DNA from: an uncultured Helicobacteraceae bacterium
Lineage (GTDB): Bacteria; Campylobacterota; Campylobacteria; Campylobacterales; UBA6016
Length of the DNA: 11,314 nucleotides
Direction: 5' to 3'
Assembly: GCA_937973585.1 (NCBI GenBank)
Contig: CALJKN010000050.1
Span: 1-11,314, forward strand
The position numbers and the translations under genes are program-made. The notes under the pieces were generated by a model, which did no database searches, was not told where the DNA came from, and was given only the letters and a program-made list of their open reading frames with translations. Positions 1 through 7,089 of the stretch are shown piece after piece (the first letter of the stretch is position 1; each line of letters opens with the position of its first letter).

Positions 1-470
1 ATCTATTGGCTCTAAACGCCGCTATCGAGGCGGCAAGAGCCGGAGAGCACGGTAGGGGATTTGCTGTAGTAGCCGATGAAGTACGAAAACTGGCTGAGAG
101 AACCCAAAAGAGTTTATCGGAGACGAATGCAACTATCAATACCATAGTAGAGTCGATCATTCACGCCGCAGACACGATGCAACGAAACAGCGAACAGATA
201 AAAGAGCTAGGGGTTGCGGCGGACGGAGTGGCAAATCAAATTTCCGATTCGGCCTTCACCATGCAGGTTGCCGACAATACGGTAAACATACTCTCAAAAG
301 ACTCCGAAATACATGCAAACGAAGCCAAAGATGCGGGAGATAAAGCGGCAAAAATAGGTGAAATATCACTTCAAAACGCAAAGAGCATAGAGGAGATAGC
401 CTCCGCCGTAGAGCATCTGGCAAAAAACGGTGCGGCGCTAAGCGAGAGGCTAGAGAGTTTTAGGACTTAA
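1..470 (+). CDS. Methyl-accepting chemotaxis protein, C-terminal fragment
   Basis: This is the end of a chemoreceptor whose N-terminal sensor, membrane segments and HAMP region lie beyond the contig edge. The frame is open from the first bases, which read N-L-L-A-L-N-A-A-I-E-A-A-R-A-G-E-H-G-R-G-F. That is the near-invariant hairpin tip that binds CheA and CheW. It is followed by AVVADEVRKLAERTQ and about 120 residues of heptad-patterned helix, which form the returning arm of the coiled-coil hairpin. The protein ends naturally in ...LSERLESFRT, a tail common in Campylobacterota MCPs. No C-terminal CheR/CheB-tethering pentapeptide (NWETF-like) is present. The ligand cannot be inferred. The stop codon overlaps the end of the convergent cyclase gene by 11 bases, and no terminator lies between them. 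Family assignment is certain; the true start is not in the window. Confidence 0.95.
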   Translation, partial: LLALNAAIEAARAGEHGRGFAVVADEVRKLAERTQKSLSETNATINTIVESIIHAADTMQRNSEQIKELGVAADGVANQISDSAFTMQVADNTVNILSKDSEIHANEAKDAGDKAAKIGEISLQNAKSIEEIASAVEHLAKNGAALSERLESFRT

Positions 471-2199
471 CAGCCGCCTCTTTTTCTAAAATCAAAATTG
501 CATTATTTAGTATCTGCTTTGCGGTTTCTATATTCTCAACTTTTGACGGATCTATTTTTAACCCAAGCCCCTTGAGAGAGACCTCAAAAGGATCCGTAGC
601 CGCCCCCAAAATCTTGGCGGCTTCGTAAATTTTTACAGGATATGCCATCCCTTTGACGTTAATCGTATCGACATACACACACTCAATAGCATCTCTGACT
701 AGCAGATAGGTCTCCTCCGATATGAGTATCTGATTCGGATTTGCTTTTGACTCTATCCTGCTGGCCAGATTGACGCTACCCCCTATAATCGTGTACTCCA
801 TCCGCTCTTCATTCCCGAAATTTCCGACGGTACAATATCCGGTATGTATCCCAAACCTTGCCCTAAAAGGTCTAGTTATCCCTTTGTTTTGCCAATAATC
901 GCTAAGCTCATCCAGTTTTTTTCTCATATCCAATGCCATTTTGACACATCTTACGGCATCCTCTTTATCCCCTAGACTCTTTGGATCGCCGAAAAACAAC
1001 ATCACCGCATCCCCTATGAACTTATCTATAGTAGCCCCGTATCTAAGCGCAATAAGACTCATTTCATTGAGGTAGTGATTTAAAATAGAGGCCAGATCTT
1101 CCGCCTCCATATTGTCGGTTGTGGATGTAAAATCTACGATATCCGAGAAAAATATCGTGAGCTTTTTCCGTTTCGACTCCAGTTTTGCATTTTGTTCCCC
1201 ACTAAAAATAGACTCTACCAGTTGCGGAGAGATATATCTTGAGAGTTTTTGCGCCATTTGGGAGAGGGTCTCGCTTTTGCTTTGCTCTTCGGCCAGACGG
1301 AGCCTGTTTTCACTCTCGTGCGCCAGTTTTGAGATGGCATCCTCCATACTAGATAAAAGTCCATTGAACGCCTCCGATGCTTTTGCAACCTCATCTTTTG
1401 AGGTCACCTCCACCCTTTTTGAATACTCTTTTGATTCAGCTATCTCTCTGATTTTTTCACTAAGAGACAAAATCGGCCTCGATATCGTAGAGGCAAAAAA
1501 ATACGAAAACGTAGCTATCACCGCAAATCCGCCGATTAGATACAGCAAAAGGGCGTTTTTGCGTTTATCCAGAGCGCTCAAAATCTCCTCTTTGTTTATC
1601 TCTCCGACAACGGCAAAAGGGGGCATGCTTGTTATTTTCCCGATAGCCTTGCCACGTATTTGCGGCTCCGATATTGCAGATAGATTAACGACGTAAAACT
1701 TTTGAGACGGTATCGACAATAGGAATTTATCGAGATTTTGCAGTTTATAGTCTAGGTAGATAAAGCCTATCGTTTCGTTTTTAAATGTCGGTTTTATCTC
1801 TTTTTTGAACATCCCGTCGGTTTTTAGTTTTGAGCCGATTTGGACTTTTTGATTTGTCGAAACGATTACGTTTTGGGCAAGATCGCACACATAATAATCC
1901 CCGACGAGCGAAAACGCCTGTTTTTTCCTCTCCAAAACCTCAAATATCCGTCTATCGAGATCCATAGTCAAGATATCGGCCATAACCTCCATATCAGCCG
2001 CAGCCTCTAAATCTTTTGTTATGAGCTTTAACTCGTGATCGACCATTCCGGTTATCTGCTCTATCCTGCTTTTTAGCTCATTTTGGACAATTACCGAAAT
2101 ATCGTTTTTGAGTTGATACAAAAAAACCAGCGATATCAAAACATAAGGGATAACACTTGCCCCCAAAACCAACAGGACAGTTTTTAGTCTAAAACTCAT
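460..2199 (-). CDS. Membrane-anchored class III adenylate cyclase with periplasmic sensor and HAMP
   Basis: Predicted to make cAMP from ATP at the inner membrane (579 aa). Order of parts: membrane helix at about residues 6-28; extracytoplasmic sensor region at about 30-213; second helix at about 215-237; HAMP at about 238-290; a short coiled coil; catalytic domain from about 345 to 528; a C-terminal extension of about 50 residues. The catalytic set looks complete: metal-binding Asp353 (FFSDIVDFT) and Asp397 (DKFIGDAVM), adenine-selecting Lys393, Thr470 in MEYTIIGGSVN (the class IIIb pattern, Thr in place of Asp), and transition-state Asn477 and Arg481. This favours adenylate over guanylate cyclase. 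The ATG at 2199 is supported by GAAGG six bases upstream. It overlaps the end of the PstS-like gene by 11 bases, suggesting translational coupling and a shared signal. The ligand is unknown, and no cAMP receptor is encoded in the window. Confidence 0.9.
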   Translation of the reverse strand: MSFRLKTVLLVLGASVIPYVLISLVFLYQLKNDISVIVQNELKSRIEQITGMVDHELKLITKDLEAAADMEVMADILTMDLDRRIFEVLERKKQAFSLVGDYYVCDLAQNVIVSTNQKVQIGSKLKTDGMFKKEIKPTFKNETIGFIYLDYKLQNLDKFLLSIPSQKFYVVNLSAISEPQIRGKAIGKITSMPPFAVVGEINKEEILSALDKRKNALLLYLIGGFAVIATFSYFFASTISRPILSLSEKIREIAESKEYSKRVEVTSKDEVAKASEAFNGLLSSMEDAISKLAHESENRLRLAEEQSKSETLSQMAQKLSRYISPQLVESIFSGEQNAKLESKRKKLTIFFSDIVDFTSTTDNMEAEDLASILNHYLNEMSLIALRYGATIDKFIGDAVMLFFGDPKSLGDKEDAVRCVKMALDMRKKLDELSDYWQNKGITRPFRARFGIHTGYCTVGNFGNEERMEYTIIGGSVNLASRIESKANPNQILISEETYLLVRDAIECVYVDTINVKGMAYPVKIYEAAKILGAATDPFEVSLKGLGLKIDPSKVENIETAKQILNNAILILEKEAAVKS

Positions 2200-2623
2200 A
2201 TAAAACCTTCAACTCACCGTCAAGTTGTGTTTTTTCGATATATCCGATTGCCCCTTTTGCGTTTTTCAAAAAGGCTTTGACTCCGGCTTGACTCTTTTGC
2301 GTCAGCGGCGGCGTGATCCCCTGATAATGCTGACTAATCCAATAGTTACCTATCTCTACCCTCTCCATACCAAGTAACTTATCCTCAAATATCGTTCGCC
2401 CTTTTTCGCTTGCCGGAAGGTTTACCGGAATTACCTCTTGCGAATCGATAAATGTCTTTTTCTTTAAAAAAATATCTTTTATCTGCTTTTGGCTAAGCGA
2501 ACCGGACTTAAAAGAGCTTCCGGCAACAACAATCCAATCACCGCCATGCAAACTGACCGATACCGCCAAAACAAAAGCTACCGACCTAGCAGGATAAACT
2601 AGAATAGAGCCGAAACTGAACAT
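2189..2623 (-). CDS. Small PstS-like periplasmic substrate-binding domain protein
   Basis: This 144-aa protein resembles the compact, stand-alone PstS-like proteins often labelled 'phosphate ABC transporter substrate-binding protein'. The N-terminus has Arg13 followed by a hydrophobic stretch (SVAFVLAVSVSLHG), which fits a short signal peptide and periplasmic location. The mature part shows the family pattern: a GSLSQKQIKDIFLKKK segment, V-I-P-V-N-L-P, an N-Y-W-I-S-Q segment, then G-A-I-G-Y-I near the end. At under half the size of a full PstS, it probably forms a single lobe. There is no permease or ATPase gene next to it, so a transport role is unlikely. The start overlaps the porin gene by 25 bases, with a weak AGTAGG upstream, and the stop overlaps the cyclase start. 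The best guess is a ligand-presenting partner for the cyclase sensor; phosphate itself is not shown to be the ligand. Confidence 0.75.
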   Translation of the reverse strand: MFSFGSILVYPARSVAFVLAVSVSLHGGDWIVVAGSSFKSGSLSQKQIKDIFLKKKTFIDSQEVIPVNLPASEKGRTIFEDKLLGMERVEIGNYWISQHYQGITPPLTQKSQAGVKAFLKNAKGAIGYIEKTQLDGELKVLYEF

Positions 2624-3570
2624 AAAAACCTACTGTTTTTAGATATCGAAGAGAGACCGTACTCGGCTTTTATGGAGACAGGATATATCGGTCTATAGTT
2701 ATAACCGATAACACCTATATGCTCTCTCTTATTCTCCAAAGTATCGTAATAAAACTCGTACCTTGCAACTCCATAATGTTTTTGCCCTATCGTATATCTA
2801 CCTTGCAAAAAAGCGGCGGCGGAATTTGCCTGTTTTTGTTTTGCGTCGATATCCGAATAGACAGCCTCGGAGAGTAACTGAATGACCCCTTTTTGATATT
2901 TTGCGGATAAATGGGCAAATCGTCTTTGCGAAGCGTCACTTCGCTCATTAAAGTATCCGACAAACCCTTTTGTCTCCAGATAATCGTTTATCGAGTATGT
3001 TAGACCTCCGCCGTAAAATTTGTTTATTGCAAAGTTATTGTATTTTTCGTCAAAATCGTTATTTTGCTGAATGCAGACAGAGTACTCCAGATCATCAATG
3101 CCACTCTCGCCGAAGAGTTGAGCACCTGTTATGAGTTTTGGAAAAATACTTGTTGCGGCAAAAGGAGACGATGTTGTATCCCGCAATACGTTTATAGGGG
3201 TTTGATTCCAGTAGCCGACCGGAGTTATCATTTTTCCGACTGCAGTTTTGAGACGTGATGAAAAACTATGCTCAAAAACGGCCCTCTCTATCCTAAAAGC
3301 GCCGGACTCGCTCTCTTTGTCGTTTTTAAAGTCTTTTTGATATCTTCCGACATTCTCCATCTCGATAAGATACCTGCTTAACGGGGAGATATTGCCGTAA
3401 GCCAAAACCGCAACATCATCCAATAAAAACTTGTCTACGCTATCGCTTTTCTCATACTTTGCGGCCACATATCCACCGACTTTTAAATACTCGGTTAGCT
3501 CTATTCCGTTGCCTGGTTCATATCCGAACGCCGCAACCGCCAAAAATCCGACAATAGATGTTTTTTTCAA
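2599..3570 (-). CDS. Putative outer-membrane beta-barrel (porin-like) protein
   Basis: A 323-aa envelope protein. It starts MKKTSIVGFLAVAAFG, a clear signal peptide. The mature chain has many short amphipathic strands with alternating aromatic and small or polar residues (VGGYVAAKYEK, LETKGFVGYF, HIGVIGYNYR). It ends in a strand closing with phenylalanine (FLCSVSALF), the usual outer-membrane insertion signal. A stretch near residues 118-150 (GKMITPVGYWNQTP, then FPKLITGAQLFG) resembles conserved parts of porins in which an N-P-rich loop follows an early strand. The start is TTG at 3568-3570, with AAGG nine bases upstream; the nearby ATG at 3576-3578 runs straight into a stop. It is the first gene of an overlapping three-gene operon with the binding protein and cyclase. 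Substrate is unknown, and a specific OprP/OprO assignment is not supported from sequence alone. Confidence 0.75.
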   Translation of the reverse strand: MKKTSIVGFLAVAAFGYEPGNGIELTEYLKVGGYVAAKYEKSDSVDKFLLDDVAVLAYGNISPLSRYLIEMENVGRYQKDFKNDKESESGAFRIERAVFEHSFSSRLKTAVGKMITPVGYWNQTPINVLRDTTSSPFAATSIFPKLITGAQLFGESGIDDLEYSVCIQQNNDFDEKYNNFAINKFYGGGLTYSINDYLETKGFVGYFNERSDASQRRFAHLSAKYQKGVIQLLSEAVYSDIDAKQKQANSAAAFLQGRYTIGQKHYGVARYEFYYDTLENKREHIGVIGYNYRPIYPVSIKAEYGLSSISKNSRFLCSVSALF

Positions 3571-3661
3571 CTTTACATACCTTACAAAGTTTGCATTGGA
3601 AAATTATGAGCATGAAAAACCAATTTACAGCTTCGCCGTAAATTATTAAGTAGCAATCAAA

Positions 3662-3682
3662 TGCCCAAATTATACTTTGGCA
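3662..3682. repeat. Imperfect inverted repeat overlapping the candidate -10
   Basis: The arms TGCCCAAA and TTTGGCA pair apart from one extra C, around a 6-base centre (TTATAC). The repeat surrounds the candidate TATAAT, so it could be an operator for a repressor. It lies just after the stop of the MoxR operon, so it could also be a weak transcription-terminating hairpin for that operon, although no clean U-run follows. The sequence does not decide between these. Confidence 0.3.
3669..3674 (-). promoter_or_regulatory. Candidate -10 element of the porin/binding protein/cyclase operon
   Basis: Read on the minus strand, this is a perfect TATAAT about 100 bases upstream of the porin start and just beyond the stop of the preceding operon. 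There is no clear -35 box, which is normal for Campylobacterota housekeeping promoters. A weaker alternative, CATAAT at 3603-3608, would give a leader of about 30 bases. Placement is inference. Confidence 0.4.
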
Positions 3683-3687
3683 AATAT

Positions 3688-4251
3688 TTACGCTAAGTAC
3701 GGGATATTCAGGCCGTCGTCTTTGTCGGAGCTGGAGAGGTCGTCGTATTCTACCTCTTTGATTTTTTCTAGCTTTTTTTTGATAGTTATTTTTTGGAGTG
3801 GGTGGAGAGGGGAGCTATCTAGCCACGATGCAAACTCTTTTTTGTAGTGGTTTGATATAGCCGGATGGAGTCCATCGCCTAAAGCATCAAGCTTTGAGAG
3901 TATATCGGCGGCTACGTCTACGCCGACGTTTTTTAGTTTTGGGAGCTTGATTAGGACGTTTCGCATAAACTGTTTTGTCTTGTAGTTCTCCCCCATGCTC
4001 AAAAGCTTTGAAGCAGCCTCTATATCGGCCTCTTTTTCACTATACCCGTAGCTATAGCGAAAATGCCCGCAAACAAGCGGAACGTAATGGGGAAAATGCT
4101 CCAAAACAAACACTAGCTCCGTCAGGTCGTTGTCGATTAGGACGTTAAAGAGGGTGTATGTCGTCTTTTTTGCCCTTGCCCAATGCTCGTTTGTCTCAAG
4201 ATTTGGATTTTTGTCCAAAAATTTTTCGTATTTTTGTATGTCAAATTCCAT
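3688..4251 (-). CDS. Hypothetical protein, last gene of MoxR/VWA operon, paralogue of its neighbour
   Basis: I do not recognise a named family. The protein is 187 aa, soluble and mostly helical, with no signal peptide or membrane segment, and it ends in an acidic, Ser/Asp-rich tail (about residues 168-180). It matches the upstream neighbour along most of its length: F-L-D-K-N-P near residue 11, a TLFNVLIDNDLTE block at about 33-45, and SPLHPLQKITIKKK at about 147-160. The corresponding blocks in the neighbour are F-R-L-L-N-P, MLFRALADDDFVE and ATHPLKKMAIKK. The frame stays open up to 4344, but I chose the ATG at 4251: it overlaps the upstream stop by 11 bases (ATGGAATTTGA), and the longer form would only re-read the neighbour's coding region. 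Context suggests a partner or client of the MoxR/VWA proteins. Function is unknown. Confidence 0.8.
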   Translation of the reverse strand: MEFDIQKYEKFLDKNPNLETNEHWARAKKTTYTLFNVLIDNDLTELVFVLEHFPHYVPLVCGHFRYSYGYSEKEADIEAASKLLSMGENYKTKQFMRNVLIKLPKLKNVGVDVAADILSKLDALGDGLHPAISNHYKKEFASWLDSSPLHPLQKITIKKKLEKIKEVEYDDLSSSDKDDGLNIPYLA

Positions 4252-4960
4252 TTCGTATCCCGTTTTGTATATCGTTTGAGAGTTTTTTGATTGCCATTTT
4301 TTTGAGCGGATGTGTGGCGACACCCTCGGCCTCTTTTGCCGCAATGGAGAATATCTCCACTAAAACCGGATGGATTTTTTCAAGACTTTTTAGTTTTTTA
4401 GCAAATTGCGATACCGTCTCCTCCGCATAACCACCCCTCGGTCTAAACCTCGCATACAAGGCATTAAAGGCGTTCTCGCTCCAAAACTCTTCGACTAAAT
4501 ACAGGTAATCATTCACGCTTTTTACGCAAAGTTCCACCTCCTCTATCATCTTTCGGCCGTTTATGAGCTGATCAACCGATAGAGCCGCATAGCCGGAAAA
4601 CTCCGATACCACAGTCGCCATCTCGACAAAATCGTCATCTGCCAAAGCCCGAAAGAGCATCCTTGCCCTTTTTGAGATTTTTTGCCTCAGGTCTGCTCTT
4701 TGCAAAACAACCGGATTGAGTAGCCGAAATCTCTCCAAAGCTCCTAGTCTCGAATGGGCAAACCCCATAGCGGCAACCTCCGGAGCGCTGTCGGCAATTT
4801 GGGACGGATGGGAACCGGAGGGTCTATAAAAAGCCCATAGCAGTCTAGCCTCAGGGTCTTCGTGGGACAAAAAAATAGCATCCCCCTCTTTTTCAAAATC
4901 CTCCGATTCACTCAGAGCCTCTATCTGCTCCCTATATCCCGAGCCAAATTGTTTTTCCAT
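4241..4960 (-). CDS. Hypothetical protein, third gene of MoxR/VWA operon
   Basis: No named family is recognised. It is 239 aa, soluble, helix-rich and without a signal peptide. Roughly the first 70 residues have no counterpart in the downstream gene. From about residue 75 onward it aligns by eye with that gene, sharing an L-F-x-x-L-x-D-x-D-x-x-E block (about 102-113) and H-P-L-x-K-x-x-I-K-K (about 217-226). The repeated segments may be short helical hairpins, which would suit a scaffold or adaptor, but this is inference. I chose the ATG at 4960 because GAGGA lies just upstream. A GTG at 4993 would add 11 residues but has no ribosome binding site. The start overlaps the end of the VWA gene by 29 bases, implying co-expression with it. 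Confidence 0.8.
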   Translation of the reverse strand: MEKQFGSGYREQIEALSESEDFEKEGDAIFLSHEDPEARLLWAFYRPSGSHPSQIADSAPEVAAMGFAHSRLGALERFRLLNPVVLQRADLRQKISKRARMLFRALADDDFVEMATVVSEFSGYAALSVDQLINGRKMIEEVELCVKSVNDYLYLVEEFWSENAFNALYARFRPRGGYAEETVSQFAKKLKSLEKIHPVLVEIFSIAAKEAEGVATHPLKKMAIKKLSNDIQNGIRNGI

Positions 4961-6092
4961 AATCCTCAAACCGTTTAAGATTTTTCCGCTCACTCACAAA
5001 AAAAACACACTCCGCCGGAGGGGTACGGGGCATCTCAAAAAACCCGTCGGTTAGCACCGCCAAAACCGAATCTGCTCCAAACTCCGGATCACCCTCCACA
5101 TACTCAAAAAAAGGCTCCAAATCGGTTCCGCCGTCGGTTTTTGGGATTTTGAACGCCTCCTCCGAAAACGGCTCTCCGCTTGTAAGTCTAAACACCAAAG
5201 AGCTGTTTATCTTTGAATCAAACGGAACAACGGTTATCGTATACTCGCTAAAGCTTTGCGCCACCGACGAGGCCGCCCCCAAAAACCGCCTATACTCCTC
5301 ATCCCCGACAGACATAGAGCTGTCTATCGCTATATACAACGTCAAATGCTCCTTTGGCCTCTCATAGCCGGGGAGATATATATTTTTGTGGATATATCTG
5401 CGGTTGGGTCTTGTGAAGCTCTGGATTTTCTCAAATAGCGATACACTCAAATACTCTTTAAAAACGTCATCAAACCTGATGTCCGGTTTTATAATCTCCT
5501 CGATCTCTAGCAAAAACCCTTCGCTAACCGCCGCATCCGCTTTTGCCATAGAGAGAGCCTGCACGAGTAGTGCATCCAAATCCTCGGAGTCTCCGCCATC
5601 TTCCGGTTTTGAGTAATCGCTCTCCTCTATATCCTTTTGCTCACCCCCGTCCCCCTCGGCCAAAAGCCTCTCGTATATCTCCTCGGCAATCATTTTTTCA
5701 AATTTTTCGATAACCGCTTCCGTTTTTGGTCTTTTTCCGATGTTTGAAAATTTTGAGAGGATTAGATTTACCGCTATATCGCACGCCCCGTTCCATAGAG
5801 CCGGATCTTTTGTCTTTTGCCTAAAAGGGTGTTTGAGGGCAACGTGTAGTAGCACATGGGCATATAGATACTTTATCTCATCCGGCGAATATTCGGATAG
5901 TTTGTTACCGTCCAAATATATAGCCCTGCCGTCGGTCAAAACGGGATAATTGCCGTTTTCCCCCCAAATATGCTTAAGTGAGAGAGCCAAAACAGACAAA
6001 AACGGATGCGAAAATAGAAAATCGACCCTAATTTTTGTAAAAAGCTCCTCTAGTTCACTCAAAGTATATAACCGCCGTAGATATTTAGCCAC
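4932..6092 (-). CDS. DUF2201-like/VWA domain protein, MoxR partner
   Basis: A soluble two-domain protein of the kind encoded beside MoxR ATPases. Residues about 20-115 resemble the DUF2201 putative metallopeptidase domain (L-L-H-V-A-L-K-H, then D-P-A-L-W-N-G-A-C-D). The usual H-E-x-x-H is H-V-L-L-H here (His79, His83), so the catalytic glutamate is missing. A very acidic linker follows (about 147-175). Residues about 247-386 are a von Willebrand A domain with a full metal site: Asp257, Ser259 and Ser261 (DSSMS), Thr323 (GGTD) and Asp349 (LTDG). VWA domains bind partners through this metal. The GTG at 6092 overlaps the MoxR gene by 34 bases. An alternative TTG at 6062 overlaps the MoxR stop as TTGA and gives MSELEELF..., which is quite possible. 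The protein probably works with the MoxR ATPase as a chaperone-like complex. Confidence 0.9.
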   Translation of the reverse strand: MAKYLRRLYTLSELEELFTKIRVDFLFSHPFLSVLALSLKHIWGENGNYPVLTDGRAIYLDGNKLSEYSPDEIKYLYAHVLLHVALKHPFRQKTKDPALWNGACDIAVNLILSKFSNIGKRPKTEAVIEKFEKMIAEEIYERLLAEGDGGEQKDIEESDYSKPEDGGDSEDLDALLVQALSMAKADAAVSEGFLLEIEEIIKPDIRFDDVFKEYLSVSLFEKIQSFTRPNRRYIHKNIYLPGYERPKEHLTLYIAIDSSMSVGDEEYRRFLGAASSVAQSFSEYTITVVPFDSKINSSLVFRLTSGEPFSEEAFKIPKTDGGTDLEPFFEYVEGDPEFGADSVLAVLTDGFFEMPRTPPAECVFFVSERKNLKRFEDYGKTIWLGI

Positions 6093-7063
6093 TCCTCAAA
6101 GCTTGGTAGTAGTGCCAAATCCTCGTGTTTTACGACAAGGTCTTTGATTAGCATCACCCCAAACTCGACAGGTAGTTTTTTTGAGAAGGCCAAAAGCACC
6201 TCCCCCTCCTTGTCGGAGCGGTCAAATCTCTCCACGAGTGCCGCCGTAAGGGCATATAGTGCACCCGGATTCGTCGGCGGTTCCACATCTTCGCCTCTAA
6301 GTACCGCATCAATGTCCGGAATATCCGAATACGTCTTTAGATACGACAAAAACTCAACTCCCGCCCCATATCCGATGGAGCCGTAAGCTAGCGAGGGATA
6401 CGCCTCGATATTGCCGGATGTTTTTGCCAGTTTTGAGAGCATCGTCCAACTTCTAGGGGTTGCAAACGCCGGATTGGTTTCACTCTCTTTTGGAGCCTCC
6501 TGACTCAAAAGATCCGGTCTAAACCCCAAAAACGCTATGACCGTCGGATGGAGTGAGTTTTGGATAGCCCAGACCTTGAAATCTTCAAATTTTGCCCCTG
6601 CAACCAGATGAACCATCCTGTTGGCAAGAGGTGACGGGAGACGAAACACTATCCCCCTGTCCGACACCCTGTTTCCGGCGCATACTATCCTCCACCCCTG
6701 CGGCATCTCGTACTCCCCGATTTTTCTATCCAGAATCAGCTGATAGATGGCCGCCTGTACGCTAGGTGGGGCAGAGTTTAGCTCATCCAAAAACAGTATC
6801 CCCTCCCCCTCTTTGGGCAAAAATACAGGGGGCATCCAAACGGTTTTACCCTCCACAATAGACGGCACCCCCCTCAAATCCACGGAGTCTAACTGACTAA
6901 GCCTAACATCGTTTAGCCCCCACCCTCTGGCATTCGCCGCCTCGTGCACTATATACGATTTTCCTATGCCTGGAGAACCGTGGATAAATACGGGGGTATT
7001 TGTATCCAGTAGCACATCTAACTCTTTTTTTAATCTTGCAGTCCCTATTTCCGGTGTTACCAT
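6059..7063 (-). CDS. MoxR-family AAA+ ATPase
   Basis: A cytoplasmic AAA+ ATPase of 334 aa, first gene of a four-gene overlapping operon. Visible motifs: Walker A GSPGIGKS (29-36), Walker B ILFLDE (Asp93, Glu94), sensor 1 Asn131 in CAGNR, a likely arginine finger Arg149 in PLANRM, and sensor 2 Arg204 in TPRSW. All catalytic residues are therefore present. The stretch VDLRGVPSIVEGKTVWMPP after Walker A is typical of MoxR proteins paired with DUF2201/VWA partners. Members act as ring-shaped remodelling machines that mature or activate target proteins, usually with the VWA partner as adaptor. The target here is unknown. The ATG at 7063 has GGA eight bases upstream. It differs from RavA/ViaA in partner architecture and from NorQ or CoxD in context, so no symbol is given. 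Confidence 0.93.
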   Translation of the reverse strand: MVTPEIGTARLKKELDVLLDTNTPVFIHGSPGIGKSYIVHEAANARGWGLNDVRLSQLDSVDLRGVPSIVEGKTVWMPPVFLPKEGEGILFLDELNSAPPSVQAAIYQLILDRKIGEYEMPQGWRIVCAGNRVSDRGIVFRLPSPLANRMVHLVAGAKFEDFKVWAIQNSLHPTVIAFLGFRPDLLSQEAPKESETNPAFATPRSWTMLSKLAKTSGNIEAYPSLAYGSIGYGAGVEFLSYLKTYSDIPDIDAVLRGEDVEPPTNPGALYALTAALVERFDRSDKEGEVLLAFSKKLPVEFGVMLIKDLVVKHEDLALLPSFEEWLNIYGGYIL

Positions 7064-7089
7064 TCTATGAATCCAATTTTTTTGGAATC

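Noticed and set aside
1112..1696. A 194-codon open frame on the plus strand
   Set aside because: It is entirely antisense to the cyclase HAMP and catalytic region, shows Ser/Phe-rich low-quality composition, and has no homologous motif.
4252..4344. Upstream extension of the 187-aa gene (31 extra residues)
   Set aside because: It only re-reads the preceding gene in another frame. The extension is basic and unlike the rest of the protein, and the ATG at 4251 overlaps the upstream stop in a typical operon manner.
4961..4993. GTG start giving 11 more residues for the 239-aa protein
   Set aside because: There is no ribosome binding site before the GTG, whereas GAGGA precedes the ATG at 4960.
4932..7063. 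Assignment to RavA/ViaA, NorQ/NorD or CoxD/CoxE
   Set aside because: There is no nitric oxide reductase or CO dehydrogenase context, and the VWA partner has a DUF2201-like N-terminal domain unlike ViaA. The generic MoxR/VWA call is safer.
3688..7063. Calling the MoxR operon an anti-phage or conflict system
   Set aside because: Some MoxR/VWA modules are linked to biological conflict, but no effector domain (nuclease, protease with intact motif, pore former) is visible here.
7072..7086. TCCAA-TTTTT-TTGGA hairpin before the MoxR start as an RNA switch
   Set aside because: The stem is only 5 bp with a T-rich loop. It touches the weak GGA ribosome binding site, but stability would be very low.
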